A stretch of 48,810 nt of DNA from Pedosphaera sp. (GCA_009695275.1 SIBF01000008.1:1-48810), one strand, 5' to 3'. Positions 7,425 through 16,529 are shown, counted from the stretch's first letter. The notes: a model not told the origin generated them from the letters alone. Program-made: numbers and translations.

Positions 7425-7633
7425 TCAGTGGCTGAAAGGCATGCTTTGCAGGATGCGATACGTATCCGTTGGATCGACCGTGGTGGCCTTGCCAAGCGCG
7501 CGACGGCGCTTGGGGTTCTGCCTTGCAGGAGGTGACGCCGGCCCGCGTGGGAACGGAGAACCTTGCCTGTGCCCGTGATCTTGAATCTCTTGGCCACGGA
7601 TTTCTTTGTCTTGATGCCTTTTGGACGGCGCAT
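7425..7633 (-). CDS. rpmI: 50S ribosomal protein L35, with an apparent one-base frameshift
   Basis: From ATG 7633 the frame reads [20 protein letters not shown], then [15 protein letters not shown], unmistakable L35. At that point it slips into non-L35 sequence. Adding one C to the CCCC run (plus strand 7512-7515) restores [20 protein letters not shown], then LQSMPFSH and TGA at 7425. That is the complete and expected C-terminus, for a 69-residue protein. The 86-residue ORF in the track, which overlaps rplT, is therefore an artefact of the shift. L35 is normally required for growth, so either the base is missing only in this sequence or another copy exists. Confidence 0.88.
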
Positions 7634-7852
7634 ATATGTCTATGTCTTCGCTTTCTCTAAAAAAGAGCGCGCAATATATGGGTGTGGCGCGATGGGAGGC
7701 AAGTGGTAATTTGAGATAGTTTAATCACTCGGCGTCACAGCGAATTTGCACTCCGGCGGCTGGCCTTCAGCGGCTATAACCAGGAAGCTTGCCTGTCGAT
7801 CGAATTTCTGTGAAAAAATGTCAGTCTTGATAGTGTCCAAACAGGGAAATTC

Positions 7853-9178
7853 ATGGCGAACGACAAATCGAAGAAAGGGAACCGGCTCATTCTTGCTGTC
7901 AGTCTTGTACTGGTGGCCGGTGGCGTGGCGGGTGGCATTTACTGGCGGAAGCGCGAGAAGCCCGTCGTCATCCAGACTGAAAAAGTCGCCCGGCGCAATC
8001 TTACGGAGCTGGTGACAGCAAACGGGAAGATTCAGCCTGTCGTGCAGGTCATCATCCAGCCGGAGGTCAGCGGCGAGATCGTCGAGCTCCCCGTGAAGGA
8101 AGGCCAGGAGGTCCGCAAGGGAGATCTGCTGCTGCGCATCAAGCCGGACAACTACGTGGCGCAAAGGAATTCCGTGCAGGCCAGCTACCGCTCTTCGCTG
8201 GCAAACGTCAATCTGGCCAAGGCCAACCTGGAGAAAGCACGGCTGGAGTTCAACCGGATCAAGGAACTCTTCGAGAACAAACTGGTGTCGGAGTCGCAAT
8301 TTCTCGAGGCGAAGACAACGCTCTCCGTCATGGAAGCCTCGCATGAAACCAGCATTCATCAGACGGAAATGACAAAGGCTTCCCTGGCCAGGGCGGAGGA
8401 TGATCTTTCCAAGACCACGATTTTCTCTCCCACCGACGGAACGGTGACGAAGCTCCGCGTTCAGCAGGGCGAGCGTGTCGTTGGCACGGCCATGATGGCG
8501 GGCACGGAAATCATGACCGTCGCCAAACTGGATGAGATGGAGGCCCGAGTGGATCTCGGCGAAGTCGATATCGTGCTGATCAAATTGGGACAGAAAACGC
8601 GACTTGAAGTCGATTCGTTCCGGGATCGGAAATTTACCGGCATTGTCACCGAGATCGCCAATGCGGCGAAGACCAGCGGGGTGAACATGCAGCAGGAGGC
8701 GACGAAGTTTGAGGTGCGGATTCGCGTACAGGAGAAGGAGTATTTCAGGCCTGGAATGTCGGTCACCGCAGAGGTCGAAGCGCGCTACCGGACGAACGTG
8801 CTGACGGTTCCCATCCAGAGCGTGACAATGCGCTTGCCGAAGGAGATGGAGGACGAGAAGAAAGCCAGGGAGAAGGAGAAAGCGAAGAGTCGCGAGAAAG
8901 ACGACGAACTGTCGGATGAAGCCGCGCAGAAGCGGAAGGATAAGGAGGCGAAGAAGTCAGAAGAGCTGGTTTTCGAAGTGAAGAAGGATCGGGTGAATCG
9001 TTTGAAGATCAAACGAGGCATCGCGGACAGCGAATTTGTGGAGATCACCGACGGAGTGACTGAAGGGCAGGAGATCGTCAGCGGCGGTTACAAGGCGATC
9101 AATCGCGAGTTGGAAGATGACAAATGGGTGATGATTGACAACAAGCCGAAGATGGCCGCAGCAGGCGCGGCACGCTGA
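7853..9178 (+). CDS. MacA/HlyD-type periplasmic adaptor subunit
   Basis: A 441-residue membrane-fusion protein that would couple the inner-membrane ABC permeases to an outer-membrane channel. A single N-terminal membrane anchor spans residues 12-29 (LILAVSLVLVAGGVAGGI). Then come a barrel-sandwich half (IIQPEVSGEIVELPVKEGQE), an alpha-helical hairpin (about 105-190), the second lipoyl half (TIFSPTDGTVTKLRVQQGE) and beta-barrel and proximal domains. Between about residues 325 and 375 a highly charged Lys/Glu insert (KEKAKSREKDDELSDEAAQK) interrupts the membrane-proximal part, which is unusual. It is the first gene of a four-gene operon, divergent from rpmI across a 219-base gap. No TolC-like gene is present here. 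Confidence 0.87.
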   Translation: MANDKSKKGNRLILAVSLVLVAGGVAGGIYWRKREKPVVIQTEKVARRNLTELVTANGKIQPVVQVIIQPEVSGEIVELPVKEGQEVRKGDLLLRIKPDNYVAQRNSVQASYRSSLANVNLAKANLEKARLEFNRIKELFENKLVSESQFLEAKTTLSVMEASHETSIHQTEMTKASLARAEDDLSKTTIFSPTDGTVTKLRVQQGERVVGTAMMAGTEIMTVAKLDEMEARVDLGEVDIVLIKLGQKTRLEVDSFRDRKFTGIVTEIANAAKTSGVNMQQEATKFEVRIRVQEKEYFRPGMSVTAEVEARYRTNVLTVPIQSVTMRLPKEMEDEKKAREKEKAKSREKDDELSDEAAQKRKDKEAKKSEELVFEVKKDRVNRLKIKRGIADSEFVEITDGVTEGQEIVSGGYKAINRELEDDKWVMIDNKPKMAAAGAAR

Positions 9179-9226
9179 CCAATACTGGCTGTCTCAGGCG
9201 GACGACGATGCCAGACGCAACAACCC

Positions 9227-9940
9227 ATGAGCCTCATCCGACTTCAAAACATCACACGCAGTTATGAAATGGGCGCCGAGACGGTTCACGCCTTGTGCGG
9301 CGTCACGCTCGACATCCAGCGCGGTGAGTACGTGGCTCTCATGGGCCCCTCCGGCTCGGGCAAATCCACCATGATGAATCTCCTCGGGTGCCTCGATACA
9401 CCCAGCTCCGGGACGTTCGAGCTCAATGGCTCGCTGGTGAGCAAAATGGACGACAACCAACTCGCGGAGATCCGCAATCGCGAGATTGGTTTCGTCTTTC
9501 AGAGCTTTCATCTCCTGCCGCGCTCAACGGCATTGCACAATGTCGAGTTGCCGCTCGTGTACGCCGGCATTCCAACGGAAGAGCGACGGGAGCTGGCCAA
9601 GGCTTCCCTGCGTCATGTCGGACTCGGAGATCGCATGCTTCACAAGCCGAACGAGCTCTCCGGCGGCCAGCGGCAGCGCGTCGCCATCGCCCGCGCGCTG
9701 GTGAACAACCCCGCCATCATGCTGGCGGACGAACCGACCGGAAACCTCGACTCGCGCACCGGCGAAGAAATCATGCTGCTGTTCGATGAACTTCATCGCA
9801 AGGGGAACACCATCATCGTTGTAACTCACGAGGAGGACATTGCCCGCCATGCGCGCAGGATTATTCGCCTCCGTGACGGCCTGGTGGCAGCGGATGAGAA
9901 GAATGTCCGGTCAATGCCGCGTGCCATGGCCGTATCGTGA
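9227..9940 (+). CDS. ABC transporter ATP-binding protein (MacB/LolD type)
   Basis: A 237-residue ATPase with every motif in place: Walker [11 protein letters not shown]-loop [10 protein letters not shown], signature [15 protein letters not shown], Walker [13 protein letters not shown], and switch histidine in VVTHEEDIA. This subfamily powers MacB, LolCDE and FtsE-type permeases that drive periplasmic machinery rather than membrane passage. It follows the adaptor gene by 48 bases and precedes two FtsX-like permeases, so the ATPase is encoded apart from the membrane domain, unlike fused E. coli MacB. Confidence 0.92.
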   Translation: MSLIRLQNITRSYEMGAETVHALCGVTLDIQRGEYVALMGPSGSGKSTMMNLLGCLDTPSSGTFELNGSLVSKMDDNQLAEIRNREIGFVFQSFHLLPRSTALHNVELPLVYAGIPTEERRELAKASLRHVGLGDRMLHKPNELSGGQRQRVAIARALVNNPAIMLADEPTGNLDSRTGEEIMLLFDELHRKGNTIIVVTHEEDIARHARRIIRLRDGLVAADEKNVRSMPRAMAVS

Positions 9941-9973
9941 TTTGGCGCAGAGGCCGATTTACACTGAGCTTTC

Positions 9974-11194
9974 ATGCGTTTCCTGGATGAGCTTCGAGAA
10001 GGTCTGGTGATCGCCTGGGCGGCGATTCGCGCCAACAAGCTTCGAGCCGGGCTGACGATTCTCGGAGTCGTCATCGGAATCGTGACGGTTACGTTGATGG
10101 GCTCGGCGATTCAAGGCATTGGAACCTCATTCCAGAGGGCAGTCGGCCAGATGGGAGCGGACGTCCTCTACATCGTAAAGTTTCCACCTTTTGAGCCGCA
10201 AGAATGGTGGAAAGTGCGCAATCGTCGCGATATCACCCTCAATTACGCGAGGGCGATGGAACGTCAGGCCACCCAGATTCAGATGGTGGTGCCAGAGACG
10301 TTCACGGAGTCTTCGGTAAAACGAAACAACCGCAGCGCAAGCGGGGTCAGAATCGTGGGAACGACGGAGTCCAATTTTCTCATCCGCAACTTTTCCACCT
10401 CAAAAGGACGGTTCTTCTCCTCGTCCGAAGTCGATGGAGGCCGGCCAGTTTGTGTTCTGGGCGCGGACATCGCGGACAAGTTCTTCAAGTATGAGGCACC
10501 GCTTGGCCAGAAGATCTGGGTCGCCGGGATCGGGTATGAGGTGGTCGGAGTCATGGCCGCATCCGACAAATTCCTTGGCATGGGATCGGACAATCACGTG
10601 TTCATCCCGATCACTCAATTCACTGCACGGTTTGTAAACCAGCCGGATGTCACCATTCTCGTCAAAGTGCGCGATCTCGAAAAAATTGAGGACGCTTCCG
10701 AGGAGGTGCGGGGAATCATGCGCAAGCTTCGCGGCCTCGCGCCGGGCAAACCCGATGATTTCGGCATTATTCATCAGGATGTCTTCCTGAAGTTTTTCAG
10801 CCGGGTCGGCGGCTCACTGGCGATGGCAGCGCTCTTCATCACTGGCCTCTCACTGTTCGTGGGCGGAATCGGAATCATGAACATCATGTTTGTGTCGGTC
10901 GCAGAAAGAACGCGCGAGATTGGCATCCGCAAAGCCATCGGCGCCAAGCGGCGCACGATCCTGCTGCAGTTCCTCATCGAAGCCGCGGCGATCTGCCTCA
11001 TCGGCGGACTGATCGGGCTGGCGATTGCTTCATCGATCACGCTTCTCATGCCGAAGTCTCTTGAGGCGCGGTTGTCACCGGGGATTGTCGCAATCGCCCT
11101 GGGGGTTTCGATTCTCACAGGAGTTGTCTCAGGGTTTCTACCAGCGTGGCGCGCCGCCCGGATGAATCCGGTGGATGCGCTGCGAAGCGAATGA
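9974..11194 (+). CDS. MacB-like ABC transporter permease, first
   Basis: A 406-residue permease with the MacB_PCD plus FtsX arrangement. An N-terminal transmembrane helix (GLTILGVVIGIVTVTLMGSA) is followed by a large periplasmic domain (about residues 55-275) and three C-terminal helices. The conserved cytoplasmic coupling segment MFVSVAERTREIGIRKAIGA sits between helices 2 and 3, and the protein ends MNPVDALRSE, the typical tail. It would pair with the second permease as a heterodimer on the shared ATPase. It ends four bases before the next gene. Confidence 0.9.
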   Translation: MRFLDELREGLVIAWAAIRANKLRAGLTILGVVIGIVTVTLMGSAIQGIGTSFQRAVGQMGADVLYIVKFPPFEPQEWWKVRNRRDITLNYARAMERQATQIQMVVPETFTESSVKRNNRSASGVRIVGTTESNFLIRNFSTSKGRFFSSSEVDGGRPVCVLGADIADKFFKYEAPLGQKIWVAGIGYEVVGVMAASDKFLGMGSDNHVFIPITQFTARFVNQPDVTILVKVRDLEKIEDASEEVRGIMRKLRGLAPGKPDDFGIIHQDVFLKFFSRVGGSLAMAALFITGLSLFVGGIGIMNIMFVSVAERTREIGIRKAIGAKRRTILLQFLIEAAAICLIGGLIGLAIASSITLLMPKSLEARLSPGIVAIALGVSILTGVVSGFLPAWRAARMNPVDALRSE

Positions 11195-11197
11195 TTC

Positions 11198-12487
11198 ATG
11201 AGTAATCAGTCAAACAGCTCTCGAACGAGAACATCGCCCCGAAGATTCCTCCTCGCCGAAGTGCGAGAGAGCTTCGTCATGGCACTTGATGCCATTCGCG
11301 CTCACAAGCTCCGGTCAGGACTGACGCTGCTCGGGATTCTCGTCGGTGTTTTCTCCATCATCGTGGTGATGACCGCGATCCGGGTGTTCCAGAGAAACAT
11401 CGAATCTGAGATGGCCTCGCTGGGCACGGACACCTTCCAGATCCAACGCTGGCCCTCGTTCCGAGTGGCCGATGAAGGCGGGAGTTTCGAGAAGTACCTG
11501 CGCCGAAAGGATCTTACGCTGCATCACGCGCGGTTGCTGGAGGAACGATGCTCACAGGCGAAACATGTGGGAGTCCGGACGCGCGTGGCGGTGAGCGAGG
11601 CGAGTTCCCGCTTCGCGCGAACGAATCCAAACATCGAACTCTCCGGCGCGAATCCGGGAACGTTCGAAACGAAGAACTGGCCGATCGAGGAAGGACGGGC
11701 GTTGGTGGAAGGCGACATTGAAGGCACACGGCTGGTTTGCGTCCTCGGCAATGGCGTGGCCAAAAAGCTTTTTCCCTACGGGCACGCGCTGAACGATGTC
11801 GTGAAGTACATGGGCATCAATTACCAGGTGGTCGGAGTGATTGAATCGAAGGGATCCATGTTCGGCCAGGATCAGGACAACTTCATGGTCATTCCCATTA
11901 CAACAGCGTTGGATCGATTCGGACGCGTGCGGTCACTTTCAATCCAGGTCCAGGCATGGAACCAGGAATCGTTCGCCGAAACCATGGAGCAGGCGCATGG
12001 AGCCATGCGGGCCATCCGCCGGCTCGCGCCCGGCGAAGAGGATGATTTCGAGATTTTCTCGAACGATTCGCTGATTGATCAGTTTCGTGGGTTCACCCTC
12101 GCGGTTCGCGCAGGAGCGGGCGTGATCAGTTCCATCGCCCTGCTCGCAGCGGGCATCGGAATCATGAACATCATGCTCGTCTCCGTGACCGAGCGCACGC
12201 GCGAGATCGGCATCCGCCGCGCCATTGGCGCCAAGAAACGCACGATCATGTCCCAGTTCATTCTTGAGGCAGTGGCGTTGTGCCAGGTCGGCGGGCTCGT
12301 TGGCGTGCTGCTTGGCGTCCTCGCGGGAAATGCGACGGCGCTCTACTTCAAGGTGCCCCCGAACGTCCCTCTGGACTGGGTGGCGCTGGGTTTGGGGGTA
12401 TGTTCGCTCGTGGGAGTGATCTTCGGCACGTATCCGGCATACAAGGCGGCGAATCTCGATCCCATCGAGTCGCTGCGATACGAGTAA
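11198..12487 (+). CDS. MacB-like ABC transporter permease, second
   Basis: A 429-residue paralogue of the preceding gene with the same topology: transmembrane helix 1 GLTLLGILVGVFSIIVVMTA, a periplasmic domain, then NIMLVSVTERTREIGIRRAI followed by GAKKRT, three C-terminal helices, and the ending LDPIESLRYE. It starts at ATG 11198, with a longer cytoplasmic N-terminus than the first permease. Two different permeases with one ATPase and one adaptor suggest a heterodimeric exporter. The substrate (antibiotic, lipid or peptide) cannot be told from the sequence. Confidence 0.9.
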   Translation: MSNQSNSSRTRTSPRRFLLAEVRESFVMALDAIRAHKLRSGLTLLGILVGVFSIIVVMTAIRVFQRNIESEMASLGTDTFQIQRWPSFRVADEGGSFEKYLRRKDLTLHHARLLEERCSQAKHVGVRTRVAVSEASSRFARTNPNIELSGANPGTFETKNWPIEEGRALVEGDIEGTRLVCVLGNGVAKKLFPYGHALNDVVKYMGINYQVVGVIESKGSMFGQDQDNFMVIPITTALDRFGRVRSLSIQVQAWNQESFAETMEQAHGAMRAIRRLAPGEEDDFEIFSNDSLIDQFRGFTLAVRAGAGVISSIALLAAGIGIMNIMLVSVTERTREIGIRRAIGAKKRTIMSQFILEAVALCQVGGLVGVLLGVLAGNATALYFKVPPNVPLDWVALGLGVCSLVGVIFGTYPAYKAANLDPIESLRYE

Positions 12488-12628
12488 GAGTGTGTCCGAA
12501 GATGTGAATTCATCCGCATGGTTCGGGCGAGGGCAGGCCGCCCACGGTTCACCGACTCAACGCTCATCGAGTTCTCGAAATCGCAATCCATCTGCTTCTT
12601 CAGTTGCATCTGGTGTTGGAATCGCGCT

Positions 12629-12642
12629 TTGACGTGTATCAA
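12629..12642. promoter_or_regulatory. FNR/DNR-like operator upstream of nirK
   Basis: TTGACGTGTATCAA matches the FNR consensus TTGAT-N4-ATCAA at nine of ten fixed positions. It lies about 143 bases before the nirK leader ATG. Oxygen- or NO-responsive Crp/Fnr regulators use such sites to switch on denitrification genes. Apart from this box I see nothing definite in 12488-12784. Confidence 0.5.
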
Positions 12643-12784
12643 ACTCCGGCACTAATGTAACAACACTCATCGATCATGACCTCAGTCAAAGAAGCTCCAC
12701 CAATCTCCGTCGATTATGCATGCAGTATGTTATCGGGCCCACCACACTCCGTGAATCGGGCCGGAATCAAACCGAAAACAGATA

Positions 12785-14323
12785 ATGAATATGAGAATGA
12801 GAAAAGGAATCAGCCAGGTGGCCACGACAATTTGCGCGGTGTTAATGACCGGGGCGGCCTTCGCCGCCGAACCCTGAGCGAAACCGGGCGGCCCCAAGCC
12901 GGTCGATACGTCCGTCCGGGGTGAAGAAAACGCGGTGCTGACGCAAGCGCCGAATGTTCCACCTCCCATCAAGCGCACCTACGCGACCAAAGTCATTGTA
13001 AAGCTCGAAGTGAAAGAGGTCGTGAAGAAGCTCTCCGATGGTGTGGAGTATAATTTCTGGACCTTTGGCGGTGATGTGCCCGGAAGTTTCATCCGCATTC
13101 GCGAGGGCGATCAGGTGGAGTTCCATTTGAACAATCATCCGACAAGCAAGATGCCGCACAACATTGACCTGCACGCGGTCACAGGGCCAGGCGGCGGGGC
13201 GGCCTCGTCGTTCACCGCGCCGGGCCATTCGTCGCAGTTTTCCTTCAAGGCACTGAACCCCGGCCTCTATGTCTATCATTGCGCGACGGCGCCGGTCGGG
13301 ATGCACGTGGCCAACGGCATGTACGGCTTGATTCTCGTCGAGCCCAAGGAAGGGCTGCCGCCAGTGAACAAAGAGTACTACATCATGCAGGGCGACTTTT
13401 ATACGGCGGGCAAGTTTGGCGAGGAAGGCTTGCAGATGTTCGACCAGAACAAGGCGGTGGATGAGCGCCCAACTTACGTGGTCTTCAACGGCTCTGTCGG
13501 CTCGCTCGTCGGCGACAAGGCCATCACCGCGAATGTCGGCGAAACGGTGCGGCTCTTCATCGGCAACGGAGGACCGAACCTGGTCTCCTCGTTTCACGTC
13601 ATTGGCGAAATTTTTGACAACGTCTATGTCGAAGGTGGAACCGTGGCGGCGCAGCACAACGTTCAGACCACCATGGTGCCGGCGGGCGGCTCGGTTATTG
13701 TCGATTTCAAGGTCGAGGTGCCGGGAACTTACATCCTCGTGGACCACTCGCTCTTCCGCGCCTTCAACAAGGGCGCGCTGGGGATGTTGAAGGTGAGCGG
13801 ACCGGAGAATCTGATCGCCTACTCGGGCAAGGAGGTTGACGCCGTTTATCTGGGCCGTCAGGCCGAGGCGGGCTCGGAAGCCGAGAAACAGGTCGCGGCG
13901 CTGCAGGCGCAAATGCGGGAAGCCATCAAGTCCGATCCGAAGATTTCCGGGCTGACCAAGGAAATCCAGATCGCCAAAGGCAAAGGCGTGTTCATGCAAA
14001 CGTGCTTTGTGTGTCATCAAGTGAATGGCGAAGGCATCCCCGGACAAATCCCGCCGCTGGCGAATTCAGACTACCTGATGGCGGACAAGGAACGTTCCAT
14101 CCGGGGCGTTCTCTCGGGCCAGTCGGGCGAGATGATGGTGAATGGAAAGAAATACAACGGCGTGATGATCCCCTTGAATTACCTGCCCGACGAGGATGTG
14201 GCCAACGTGCTGACCTATGTGCGCAACAGCTTCGGCAATTCTGGTGACGGGGTGAAGGTGGAAGAAGTCCGCCGGCTTCGCGGGGAGACACCTGCGCCAG
14301 CAGCAGCCAGTAAATTCGAGTAA
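12785..14323 (+). CDS. nirK: Copper nitrite reductase with C-terminal cytochrome c domain; in-frame TGA after the signal peptide
   Basis: Reduces nitrite to NO in the periplasm. ATG 12785 gives a signal peptide, [24 protein letters not shown] at 12875 then interrupts the frame, which continues as [20 protein letters not shown] into the mature enzyme. The track start, GTG 12935, would lack export. Two cupredoxin domains carry the ligands: HNIDLH (type 1 and type 2 His with catalytic Asp), [20 protein letters not shown] and [11 protein letters not shown] cytochrome c domain follows with CFVCH at about residue 406 of the full frame, a known fusion allowing direct electron supply. The stop may be a real nonsense mutation of a GGA codon or a base error; selenocysteine is not plausible there. 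Confidence 0.87.
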
Positions 14324-14333
14324 AGGAAGGATC

Positions 14334-15158
14334 ATGAAACGTCAGGCGACTGTTCAGGTTGCCGTAGCGCTCCTCTGGGCGCTGGCGTTTCCATGTCTTG
14401 TTCAAGGTCAACAGCGGCCGGCCGGCAAAACGCCGGAGGGAATGGTTCTGGTGCCGGCCGGCCGCTACACTCCGCTATTCCGCGCGGAGAAAGATCCGAA
14501 GGACTTTCCGGTGTCCGCTTTTTTCCTCGACGTGTTGCCGGTCACGAACGGGGATTATCTCATGTTCATTAGAGCCAACCCGAAGTGGCGTCGCTCAACA
14601 ATGAAGCGGCTGTTCGCCGACGGGGATTATCTGCAAAGTTGGGCCGGGGATATGGAGCCCGGCCCCAAAGCCGCCAACAACGCGCCGGTGACTCATCTTT
14701 CGTGGTTCGCCGCCAAGGCCTATTGCGCGTGGAAGGGCAAGCGGCTGCCGACTACCGCCGAGTGGGAGTACGCGGCTGCAGCAGGACTGACCCGCGCGGA
14801 TGGAGAAAATGATCCGGAGTTCGTGCGCCAGGTCCGCTCTTGGTATGCCACGCCCGCGCCAGAGACGCTCCCAGAGGTTGGCCGCAGCCGCACAAACTTC
14901 TTCGGCGTCCACGATCTGCATGGCCTCACATGGGAATGGGCCGCCGATTTCAACACCGCCATGGTCACAGGCGACGCACGCGGGGACACGGGACTGGAGA
15001 GGCAATTATTCTGTGGGAGCGGTTCCGAAGGCGCGAAAGACACGGGGAATTTTCCCGCCTTCATGCGCTACGGTTTTCGCAGCAGCCTCAAGGCAAGCTA
15101 CACTGTCCACAATCTGGGTTTTCGTGGCGCGAGGAGCGTGGACGAACAAGGCAAATGA
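14334..15158 (+). CDS. nirV: NirV-like exported formylglycine-generating-enzyme-domain protein
   Basis: A 274-residue protein with a signal peptide (VAVALLWALAFPCLVQG) and a sulfatase-modifying-factor (FGE) domain: GMVLVPAGRYTPLFR, then FFLDVLPVTNGDYLMF, then VTHLSWFAAKAYCAWKGKRL, PTTAEWEYAA, DLHGLTWEWAADF and LGFRGARS. It has no obvious catalytic cysteine pair of true formylglycine-generating enzymes. FGE-domain NirV proteins are encoded beside nirK in other denitrifiers, and this gene begins 10 bases after nirK, so a role in nitrite reductase maturation or function is the likely reading. The exact role of NirV is not established. Confidence 0.75.
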   Translation: MKRQATVQVAVALLWALAFPCLVQGQQRPAGKTPEGMVLVPAGRYTPLFRAEKDPKDFPVSAFFLDVLPVTNGDYLMFIRANPKWRRSTMKRLFADGDYLQSWAGDMEPGPKAANNAPVTHLSWFAAKAYCAWKGKRLPTTAEWEYAAAAGLTRADGENDPEFVRQVRSWYATPAPETLPEVGRSRTNFFGVHDLHGLTWEWAADFNTAMVTGDARGDTGLERQLFCGSGSEGAKDTGNFPAFMRYGFRSSLKASYTVHNLGFRGARSVDEQGK

Positions 15159-15256
15159 AACTTCCTCCTCGCAGTAGTCATTCCGTGAACCGCCTGACCG
15201 GGGTGCCAGCGATTCCTGTTTCCGATGGAAGTCCGTCGCGTCCGTCAGGGAGGCTG

Positions 15257-15883
15257 ATGAGAAACCTACAGCCATTTGAAACTGCGATTGCCGCGTTGGC
15301 CTGCGCGATGGTCTTCATCGGCTGCTCCACTGGCGGCACATCCAGGACACGACCGTGCTGCGCGAAGGAATTGACCGTCGCGACTCCCCTCTCAGATCGC
15401 TCGCTCTACCAGATCGACTCGTCCTGGACGACAGACGCAGGCACCACTCTGAAGCTCCCATCGCTGGCTGGCCGTCCCCAAGTAGTCACGATGTTCTTTG
15501 CGCATTGCGAGTACGCCTGCCCGGTGCTCGTTCACGACATGAAGAAGGTGGAAGCCGCGCTGCCCGCGAGTCTGCGAACCAACGTCGGCTTTGTGCTCAT
15601 ATCGTTCGACAGCGAACGTGACACGCCCGCCGCGCTCACGACATATCGGAAGAACCACGAGTTGCCGCCGAACTGGACTTTGATTCGTGGCGCACCCGAT
15701 GACGTTCTCGAACTGGCGGCGCTGCTGGGCGTGAAATTCAAGAAAGATGCCCGGGGACAGTTCGCCCACTCCAACATCCTGACGCTGCTCAATGCCGGAG
15801 GCGAAGTGACGCATCAACAAGTCGGGCTCAATCAATCACCCGAGGAAACCGTAAAGCAAATCCGCCAGCTTCCAGCCCCATGA
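15257..15883 (+). CDS. SCO1/SenC-family copper chaperone, lipoprotein
   Basis: A 208-residue thioredoxin-fold protein. I choose ATG 15257 because AGGGAGG lies just upstream and because a lipoprotein signal then fits (ALACAMVFIGCSTGG, lipobox Cys at about 23). ATG 15155, overlapping the nirV stop, is an alternative. The copper-binding CxxxC appears as CEYACPVLVHDM, and the distal His in FAHSNIL. SCO proteins deliver copper to CuA sites, and possibly here to NirK. The next gene overlaps its stop by four bases. Confidence 0.85.
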   Translation: MRNLQPFETAIAALACAMVFIGCSTGGTSRTRPCCAKELTVATPLSDRSLYQIDSSWTTDAGTTLKLPSLAGRPQVVTMFFAHCEYACPVLVHDMKKVEAALPASLRTNVGFVLISFDSERDTPAALTTYRKNHELPPNWTLIRGAPDDVLELAALLGVKFKKDARGQFAHSNILTLLNAGGEVTHQQVGLNQSPEETVKQIRQLPAP

Positions 15884-16128
15884 ACATGCCTCCTATCGAC
15901 CGGTTCAAACGTTTCGATGTGCGTCCATTGCTCAAGACGGGAGCCGAGCCGCTGCCGGAAATACTCAAACGAGTGCAGGCCATCAAGGAGGGCGATGGCT
16001 TGATCGTGGTCGCGCCATTCCTGCCTTCACCGTTGATCGAATTGCTCGGCAGCCAGGGTTTCACGTCGAAGCTCGAGCGGGGGAATGCCGGTAGTTGGAT
16101 TGTTTACTTCTGGCACGACGGGGAATAG
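15880..16128 (+). CDS. DUF2249 family protein
   Basis: An 82-residue protein, RFDVRPLLKTGAEPLPEILK, then VQAIKEGDGLIVVAPFLPSP, then LIELLGSQGFTSKLE, with a closing SWIVYFWHDGE. This is the TusA-like small fold of DUF2249, with its DVRP.L..G.EP and F.P.PL..LL motifs. Family members are repeatedly found next to nitrite and NO reductase genes, but their biochemical role is unknown. The cysteine of true TusA is absent. It is cytoplasmic and overlaps the SCO gene by four bases (ATGA). Confidence 0.8.
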   Translation: MNMPPIDRFKRFDVRPLLKTGAEPLPEILKRVQAIKEGDGLIVVAPFLPSPLIELLGSQGFTSKLERGNAGSWIVYFWHDGE

Positions 16129-16373
16129 CGCTACAGGGACATTTCCCTGGAAGTCTCAACCAAAGATTCATCAGGGATGCGCCGGAATCCAACATCATCT
16201 TATCCACGCAATCCGCGAGGGTATGAGATTCATCCGTGGTCAATTCCCCAAAGTGTCGTTGCAGTGCTAATTCTCTCTCCCAAGTTCGCCAGTTTCCGCG
16301 AGCAAAATCCGATTGCGGTCAGGTGAGTTCCTCCTTCACCAAGTGGTCGCACCGGTTGGTCTGACTTTCCTGA

Positions 16374-16400
16374 TCTCTGCGTTCTCTGCGCTCTTTCGTG
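16374..16400. repeat. Short period-9 tandem tract in intergenic DNA
   Basis: TCTCTGCGT TCTCTGCGC TCTTTCGTG, three imperfect nonamers. It sits in the 16129-16553 gap, which otherwise holds the two FNR-like boxes and a weak 6-bp hairpin near 16134 with no T-run. Confidence 0.4.
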
Positions 16401-16475
16401 GTTCATCTCATCTTTTGGAGTTCAGACATTCCTCCTGATATTCGCGGTAATCTGCCGTCTTGTTGAACCGCTCAT

Positions 16476-16489
16476 TTGATTCAAATCAA
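16476..16489. promoter_or_regulatory. Perfect FNR-type box
   Basis: TTGATTCAAATCAA matches TTGAT-N4-ATCAA exactly. It lies inside the ORF-track reading frame that begins at 16476, which argues that the real gene starts downstream, at ATG 16554. Its centre is 40 bases upstream of a second box, about four helical turns. Confidence 0.7.
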
Positions 16490-16515
16490 ACAAATGCGGC
16501 GTCACCGCCGGCTTC

Positions 16516-16529
16516 TTGACGCGGATCAA
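16516..16529. promoter_or_regulatory. Second FNR-like box
   Basis: TTGACGCGGATCAA has one mismatch to the consensus, the same T to C change as in the nirK box. Spaced 40 bases from the perfect box, the pair looks like a tandem operator driving the oxidoreductase genes. It could also allow repression if the start point lies between them. Confidence 0.55.

Noticed and set aside
12875-12877. TGA in nirK as selenocysteine or recoded codon
   Set aside because: The position is a variable linker just after the signal peptide with no redox role, and other genes in the window use TGA as an ordinary stop.
12842-14047. 401-residue minus-strand ORF opposite nirK
   Set aside because: A shadow of the GC-rich nirK coding sequence, with no family motif.
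16134-16152. Hairpin CAGGGA-CATT-TCCCTG after the DUF2249 gene as a terminator
   Set aside because: The stem is six base pairs and no T-run follows, too weak to call.
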